A stretch of DNA of 64,000 nt from Actinomadura sp. DC4 (GTDB lineage: Bacteria > Actinomycetota > Actinomycetes > Streptosporangiales > Streptosporangiaceae). Within the stretch, counting starts at the first letter, position 1, and each line of letters begins with the position of its first letter. The DNA lies in the NCBI RefSeq assembly GCF_030406325.1, contig NZ_JAUEQY010000029.1, positions 62,001-126,000 on the forward strand. The letters run 5' to 3'. The notes beneath the pieces were generated by a model. The model did not search any database and was not told where the DNA came from. It worked only from the letters and a program-made list of their open reading frames with translations. Made by a program: the position numbers and the translations under genes. Positions 42,098 to 64,000 of this stretch are shown here, in pieces.

Positions 42098-43345
42098 TCA
42101 CCTTCCGATCGGTGAGCGCGGCGCCGGTGCGGTGCGCTCCGGCGGGACCGATGGCGCGGAGGCGCGAGGACGCTCGCGCCTCCGGATGATTCCGGCGACG
42201 GCCTGCGCCGTGCCGATCGCCGCGAGTGAGGCCGCGACCACGAGTGTCCAGCGAGGGCCGACGCGCGTCACGATGACACCGGCGGCGCCGGTCCCCGCGC
42301 CGTTCGCGGCCACCCTGATCGCGTTGACCCCGGCGAGTACCCGTCCTTGTGCCGCCTCCGGCGTCCTGTCGCGGGCCAGCGCGCTCAGCATGACCGTCGT
42401 GACGGCCATGCTCGCGCCGCCGACGGTCCAGGCGACCCCATTCGCGGCCACGTACGGGACGAGCGCCGGCAGGAGCAGGGCCGCGCAGAGACCGAGGCTC
42501 GCGAGGACGAACACTCCTGGCCGGTCCCGGCCGGGACGGATCCGGGCGATCCCGCGGGACCCGGCGAGCATGCCCGTGCCCCAGCAGCCGACCATGACGC
42601 CGTACACGGCCGTGCCTTGCCCCATGACCGTGGTGACGAGGAAGATCTCATCGACCAGCGCGATCGTCACGGCGCCGATGAGGAGGACCTGGGAGACGAG
42701 CCGGCCGAGGAGCACCGGATCGTGCCGGATGTGCCGCAGCCCGGCGATGCCGATCCGTCCGGCGTGGTCCTCACCCGGCTGACCGCCCGGCCGGCGGTCG
42801 AGCCGGCTACGGGCCATCAGCAGGGCCTGCACGAGGAACGTCACCCCGTCGATGACCAGTGCGAACCTGATGCCGAAACCCTGCGCGAGCAGGCCGCCGA
42901 GGACCGTGCCGGTCAGCGACCCCGACACGCTCGCCGTACCGACCAGGGAGTAGACACGAACGGCCTGGTCCTGCGGAGCGGCCCGCAGGGCGAGCATCGA
43001 GACCGTCGTCGCGGTGACCGTGGCCGTGAGGCTCATCGTCGCGATGAGCAACGCCACGAGCGGCAGTCTGGCCAACGCGGCGGTCATGCCGAAGGCGATC
43101 GCCCCCTGGGCCAGGAGCGCGCCGATGAGCTGCGGGCGGTTGGGGAACCGGTCGGACAGCCAGCCGGCGATCGGCCCGCCCAGCACCCCGCCGGCGGTGC
43201 CGGCGACGAACAGCAGGGAGACCGCGGTCGGTCCCTGGTGGCGAAAGTGCGCGGCCAGGCCGATCTGGGTGAGCTGCGCGCCGAACGCGGAGACTCCGAC
43301 ACCGACCGATAGCGGTAGCAGGCCGGTTCGCCGGTACGAGGACAT
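42098..43345 (-). CDS. MFS transporter of the NRPS cluster
   Basis: 415 residues from ATG 43345; longer readings extend into the P450 gene in another frame. Twelve hydrophobic segments are visible, with GWLSDRFPNRPQ, the conserved MFS loop between helices 2 and 3, near residues 60-71. The C-terminal tail is Arg/Pro-rich. It lies between the P450 and OCD genes in one operon and probably exports the peptide, giving self-protection. Confidence 0.85.
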   Translation of the reverse strand: MSSYRRTGLLPLSVGVGVSAFGAQLTQIGLAAHFRHQGPTAVSLLFVAGTAGGVLGGPIAGWLSDRFPNRPQLIGALLAQGAIAFGMTAALARLPLVALLIATMSLTATVTATTVSMLALRAAPQDQAVRVYSLVGTASVSGSLTGTVLGGLLAQGFGIRFALVIDGVTFLVQALLMARSRLDRRPGGQPGEDHAGRIGIAGLRHIRHDPVLLGRLVSQVLLIGAVTIALVDEIFLVTTVMGQGTAVYGVMVGCWGTGMLAGSRGIARIRPGRDRPGVFVLASLGLCAALLLPALVPYVAANGVAWTVGGASMAVTTVMLSALARDRTPEAAQGRVLAGVNAIRVAANGAGTGAAGVIVTRVGPRWTLVVAASLAAIGTAQAVAGIIRRRERPRASAPSVPPERTAPAPRSPIGR

Positions 43346-43359
43346 CGGGTGCCGGATCG

Positions 43360-44571
43360 TCAGCGCAGCCGTACGGGGAGCGTCTCGACACCTCGGAGGA
43401 CCGGGGTGTCCTGCCATCGCAGTGACGCGGGGTCGGTCGCCAGGCCCAGGTTCGGGAAGCGGTCCAGGAGCCGCGCCAGCGCGATTCGCGTCTCCATGCG
43501 GGCGAGTTCGGCGCCGAGGCAGTAGCGCATGCCGTGGCCGAACGCCAGATGGTCGCCCTGACGGCGCTCGAAGTCCAGCCGTTCCGCGTCCTCGAAGTGC
43601 GCGGGGTCGCGGTTGGCGGAGGCGACCGCGATGTGGACGAGCTCCCCGCCATCGATGGTGACGTCGCCGATCTCGACCGGCTCGGTCGCCACGCGCACCG
43701 GAGCGAGATTCACCCCGCCGTCCCGGCGCAGGAGCTCCTCGACCGCCCGGTCGATCAGCTGGGGGGCGGAGGCGAGGACGGCGAGCCGAACGGGGTCGGT
43801 CAGGAGAGCCAGCACCGCGTTGCCGATCGTGTTCGCGGTCGTCGCGTAGCCGGACGTGATGAGCAGCCACGCCGTGGCGGTGAGCTCGTCTTCGGTGAGG
43901 CCGCCGTCCTCGTGGCCCGTGGCCGCCAGCGCGGACAGCAGGTCCTCGGCCGGCTCGGCGCGCTTGGCCCGCATCAGCCGCCGGAGGACGTCGATGACCA
44001 CCGTGGCGGACTCCTGCCAGCGTCCCTGGTCGTTGACGAGCAGTACCGCCGCCGCGGCGCGGAAGTCCGACATGTCGTCGGCGGGGATGCCGAGGAGCCG
44101 GCAGGTCACCTCCAGGGGCAGCGGTAGCGCGTAGTCCGCGACGATGTCGACGACGGAGCGGTCCGCGAAGCCGTCGAGGAGCGAGCCGACGATCGTCTCG
44201 ATCTCGGGTCGCATCCGGCTGACGATCCGCGGCCGGTACGACCTGCCGACGAGCCGGCGCAGGCGCGTGTGCTCCGGAGGGTCGGATCGCGACAGGTTGC
44301 CGGTGAGCTCCGGCGGCAGCTGGTAACCGCCGTACGTACGGCTCGACCGGGCCGACGCGCGCAGCCGCTGCCGTTCACGAGGACCCAGCGAGTCGGGGTC
44401 GCGGGCCAGCCGCGGATCGGTCAGGGCCCGCCGGGCGGCGTCGTAACCGACGACGAGCCAGACCGGGCGGCCGTTGTAGCTCGCCCGGTGCACGGGACCG
44501 CGCGCCCGCATCTCCGCGTAGCGGGAATGGGGATCCCGGAGGAACTCCGCGGAGCAGAGATCAACCGGCAT
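43360..44571 (-). CDS. Cytochrome P450
   Basis: 403 residues from ATG 44571, inside the 3' end of the MbtH gene (11-bp overlap). The haem-binding loop is [19 protein letters not shown] (Cys ligand about residue 351), the K-helix ExxR is ELLR in [10 protein letters not shown], and the I-helix region reads [15 protein letters not shown], where the usual acidic residue of AGxE/DT is replaced by Tyr-Ala. The replacement is unusual and occurs in some P450s of NRPS clusters that act on carrier-bound or peptide substrates. Likely role: hydroxylation or cross-linking of an NRPS residue. Length is normal for actinomycete CYP105/107-like enzymes. Confidence 0.9.
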   Translation of the reverse strand: MPVDLCSAEFLRDPHSRYAEMRARGPVHRASYNGRPVWLVVGYDAARRALTDPRLARDPDSLGPRERQRLRASARSSRTYGGYQLPPELTGNLSRSDPPEHTRLRRLVGRSYRPRIVSRMRPEIETIVGSLLDGFADRSVVDIVADYALPLPLEVTCRLLGIPADDMSDFRAAAAVLLVNDQGRWQESATVVIDVLRRLMRAKRAEPAEDLLSALAATGHEDGGLTEDELTATAWLLITSGYATTANTIGNAVLALLTDPVRLAVLASAPQLIDRAVEELLRRDGGVNLAPVRVATEPVEIGDVTIDGGELVHIAVASANRDPAHFEDAERLDFERRQGDHLAFGHGMRYCLGAELARMETRIALARLLDRFPNLGLATDPASLRWQDTPVLRGVETLPVRLR

Positions 44572-44782
44572 CGTCCGCGCTCATCGCCTCGACCAGACTC
44601 TGCGGGCGCATATCGGTCCAGTGCTCCTCGATGTAGGCGAGGCAGGCCTCGCGGCCGTCCGAGTCATGGGCGACGGTCCATCCCGCCGGGACGTCGATAT
44701 GCGCCGGCCACAGCGAATGCTGCCGTTCGTCGTTGACCAATACGAGGTAGACGCCGTCGGCGTCCTCAAAAGGGTTCGTCAT
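44561..44782 (-). CDS. MbtH-like protein
   Basis: 73 residues from ATG 44782 ([19 protein letters not shown]), the canonical MbtH start. Conserved features include [14 protein letters not shown] and the C-terminal [12 protein letters not shown]. MbtH proteins bind adenylation domains and are often required for their folding and activity. This one presumably serves the NRPS encoded divergently. It is the first gene of the minus-strand operon. Confidence 0.95.
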   Translation of the reverse strand: MTNPFEDADGVYLVLVNDERQHSLWPAHIDVPAGWTVAHDSDGREACLAYIEEHWTDMRPQSLVEAMSADDAG

Positions 44783-44975
44783 CGAAACTCGCAAACCTTG
44801 AGAAATGGTGGGTCGGCCGGGACGACTGTAGCCGCAGGCCAATGTGGTGTCCACGGATGAATGTCATGTGCCAGGTGCGGTAAGCGGCGGGTAACCAAGC
44901 TGTAAGCGACTTGTGCCGGCCATGCACGAGTGTGGTCGGAGCGGGAGACGTCGATACGGCTAAGGGGCTGGGTAA
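44783..44975. promoter_or_regulatory. Divergent promoter region of the NRPS cluster
   Basis: These 193 bp separate the MbtH operon (-) from the aminotransferase/NRPS operon (+) and must contain both promoters. I see no copy of the GGCGTTCCAT element found in the neighbouring cluster and no strong -35/-10 pair, so control is probably separate. AAGGGG at 44962-44967 is the ribosome-binding site for GTG 44976. Confidence 0.5.
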
Positions 44976-46306
44976 GTGCGGGATGGGCTATCGGGCGATC
45001 GTTCGGCGGGGCGTTTTGCCATTGACTCTCTGCACGCGTCGGTCAACGATCCGGCGTTGACGTCGATGAACTTCCTCAACGAAGTCGCCAATTGGTACCC
45101 GGACGCCGTTTCGTTCGCCGCCGGTCTTCCCTACGAGGAACTCTTCGACGTCGATGCGATCGATCGCTACATCCGGGTCTACCGGAGGCACCTGGCCGCC
45201 GAGCGCCGGATGTCCGGCCCGGACATCCGCAAGGAGCTGTTCCAGTACGGACGGACCAAGGGGACCATCCACCGGCTCGTGGCACGGCACCTCGAGGTGG
45301 ATGAGCACATCTCCGTCGACCCAGAGACGATCATCGTCACGGTCGGCTGCCACGAGGCGATGTTCCTCGTTCTGCGTGCGCTGCGCTCCGACCGCCACGA
45401 CGTGGTCTTCTCCGTGACCCCGACGTACACCGGGTTCTCGGGCGTCGCGCGCCTGGTCGACCTGCCCGTCCGCCCGGTGGCCGGCGGCACGGACGGCGTC
45501 GACCTCGACCACCTGCGCGCCCAGGTGGCGGCCGCCCGAGCCGAGGGCCTGCGGCCGCGTGCGTGTTACGTCATGCCCGACTTCGCCAATCCCGCCGGAT
45601 CGAGAATGTCGGTCGAGACGCGCCGGCGGCTGCTCGCCGTCAGCGCCGAGGAGGGCCTGCTGCTCCTGGAGGACAACCCGTACGGGCTGTTCCACGACGG
45701 CGAGCATCGGCCGGCGCTGAAGGCGCTGGACGACGAGCGGATGGTCGTCTACCTCGGCTCCTTCGCCAAGAGCGGCCTGCCGGGCGCACGCGTCGGCTAC
45801 GTGGTCGCCGACCAGCCCGTCGCCGGGGCCGGCTCCTTCGCGGACGAGCTCGCCAAGATCAAGGGAACGGTCACCGTCAACACGTCCCCGATCGCCCAGG
45901 CGGTGATCGGAGGCAAGCTGCTGGAGCACGACTGCAGCCTCGTCGCCGCGAACGCGGCCGAGACCGAGATCTACCGGCGCAATCGCCGCCTCCTGCTGGA
46001 CGGCCTCTCCGCACGGTTCGGATCGGTGCCCGGAATCACCTGGAATTCGCCGTCCGGCGGGTTTTTCGTCGTCGTCACTCTCCCCTTTGCGGTGGATGAC
46101 GAACTTCTGCGGATTTCGGCACGTGAGCACGGCGTCATCTGGACGCCGATGAGTTATTTCTACGAAAACGGTGGAACCGGGAACCAGATACGGCTGGCCT
46201 GCAGTCTGTTGACACCCGATCTCATCGAGTCAGGTTTGGAACGTCTCGCCAAAATGATCGAAGAACGCCTCACGGAGACGACTCCGAATGATGTCGTGGA
46301 TGCCCG

Positions 46307-46310
<4 letters not shown>
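44976..46310 (+). CDS. PLP-dependent aminotransferase (class I/II fold), amino-acid building block supply
   Basis: 444 residues from GTG 44976, with AAGGGG eight bases upstream. The opening ([40 protein letters not shown]) resembles the HpgT type that makes 4-hydroxy- or 3,5-dihydroxyphenylglycine. Later features are [15 protein letters not shown] (PLP Asn region), [11 protein letters not shown] and the PLP lysine in [16 protein letters not shown]. Unlike true Hpg clusters, no HmaS/Hmo partners lie in the window, so the substrate may be a different 2-oxo acid. The stop overlaps the NRPS start as ATGA, so the enzyme is made together with the NRPS and probably feeds one of its modules. Confidence 0.82.
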
Positions 46311-63240
<16,930 letters not shown>

Positions 63241-63244
<4 letters not shown>

Positions 63245-64000
63245 ACGAAAAAGACACCTCAGGCGCCCTGTCACCGGAACGACGCCGGCTGCTCGCGCGC
63301 ATGCGGACGCGTACCCAGGACACCGTCCCCGCCCGTCCGCCCATCCGTCCGCGTCCGGCCGGCGGCCCGGTACCGCTGTCGTTCAGCCAGCGGCGGCTGT
63401 GGTTCCTCCAGCGGCTCGAGGACACGAGCGCGGCCTACAACCTGCCCATCGTCCTGCGGCTGGCCGGCACGGTGGACGAAGGCACGTTGTGCCGCGCTCT
63501 CGGTGACGTCGTCGCCCGGCACGAGCCACTGCGCACCGTGTTCCCCGCGGCCGACGGGGAGCCGTACCAGCGGATCCTCGACGGCGCGGCCGCCGAGGTC
63601 CCCCTCGTCGTGACCCAGGTCGACCCGCCCGGGCTCGACAAGGCGCTCAGAGTCAGCGCGGAGCGGGTCTTCGACCTCACCACCGAACTCCCGGTACGCG
63701 CCGAGCTCTTCACGGACGGGTCCGGCGAGAACACGCTGCTGCTTCTCCTGCACCACATCGCGGCCGACGGATGGTCCGTGGCACCGCTGATCCGTGACCT
63801 CGACCGGGCGTACGAGGCGCTTCGGCGCGGCGAGGAGCCGTCCTGGCCGCCGCTCACCGTGCAGTACGCGGACTACACGCTGTGGCAGCGGGATCTGCTG
63901 GGCGCCGAGGACGACCCGGCGAGCCCGATGGCGGAGCAGACCGCCTACTGGCGCGGCGCGCTCGCCGGCCTGCCGGACCACCTGAATCTGCCCACCGACC
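63241..64000 (+). CDS. Next NRPS, 5' part (condensation domain), cut by the window end
   Basis: ATG 63241 overlaps the stop of the preceding NRPS (ATGA); 253 residues are visible and the frame stays open to base 64000. After a charged, Arg-rich N-terminal segment of about 40 residues, probably a docking region, a condensation domain begins: [27 protein letters not shown] and the catalytic HHIAADGWS near residue 175. It must accept the pentapeptide from T5 of the upstream synthetase. Later domains, including the release domain, lie beyond the window. Confidence 0.92.

Overview
The window is high-GC actinomycete DNA. Evidence is the strong G/C third-position bias, GTG/TTG starts, ATGA start/stop overlaps, and families typical of Streptomyces/Streptosporangiales-type genomes: a WXG100-like giant toxin protein, an XRE-STAND regulator, MbtH, an SCO6745-type protein and a multimodular NRPS. 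The genus cannot be fixed from the sequence. I saw no tRNA, rRNA or CRISPR array.

Layout: (1) 1-3.8 kb, the C-terminal part of a LuxR-type regulator and a complete HTH/NB-ARC/TPR (STAND) regulator, separated by an IS3-type transposase scrap. (2) 3.8-4.75 kb, an ISL3-type transposase remnant next to two imperfect direct repeats. (3) 4.78-26.7 kb, one uninterrupted gene for a protein of about 7,296 residues. It has a WXG100/CpnT-like N-terminus with membrane helices, two papain-fold (Tox-PL-like) domains, three OTU-like cysteine-protease domains and many internally duplicated modules, and it ends in a piece of a DUF397-like domain. (4) 26.9-27.2 kb, an IS1380-type remnant. (5) 27.2-39.4 kb, a compact biosynthetic cluster: a Cys-rich YkgJ-like protein, a desaturase/hydroxylase, an ATP-grasp ligase and MFS exporter on one side, and an opposing operon with amidinotransferase, LysE exporter, SGNH hydrolase, a 28-residue peptide, a diiron haem-oxygenase-like enzyme, carbamoyltransferase, a 41-residue peptide and a class III aminotransferase. 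(6) 39.7-40.1 kb, a remnant of an integrase-type transposase. (7) 40.2-64 kb, an NRPS cluster: SCO6745-type protein, ornithine-cyclodeaminase-like enzyme, MFS exporter, P450 and MbtH on the minus strand; aminotransferase, a 5,645-residue five-module NRPS and the start of the next NRPS on the plus strand.

Block 5 combines guanidino-group transfer, O-carbamoylation, C-H oxidation, transamination and ATP-dependent ligation. The pairing of carbamoyltransferase, SGNH hydrolase and two tiny proteins recalls the sxtI/J/K/L section of saxitoxin clusters, but the accompanying diiron enzyme and ATP-grasp ligase are different, no PKS is present, and the two tiny genes look like peptide precursors or scaffolds. 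A 10-bp direct-repeat element occurs as the same 20-bp sequence in front of both halves of this cluster, plus a three-copy array in the opposite orientation, so the two halves are probably co-regulated. This cluster and its two peptides are my best candidate for an undescribed system.

Block 7 encodes assembly of an N-methylated peptide. The NRPS reads A-MT-T / C-A-T / C-A(Asn)-T / C-A(Gly)-MT-T / C-A-T and continues into the next gene, so Asn followed by N-methylglycine (sarcosine) is predicted at positions 3-4.

Transposase scraps of four different families lie at the joints between blocks, which suggests that the region was assembled from separately acquired pieces.
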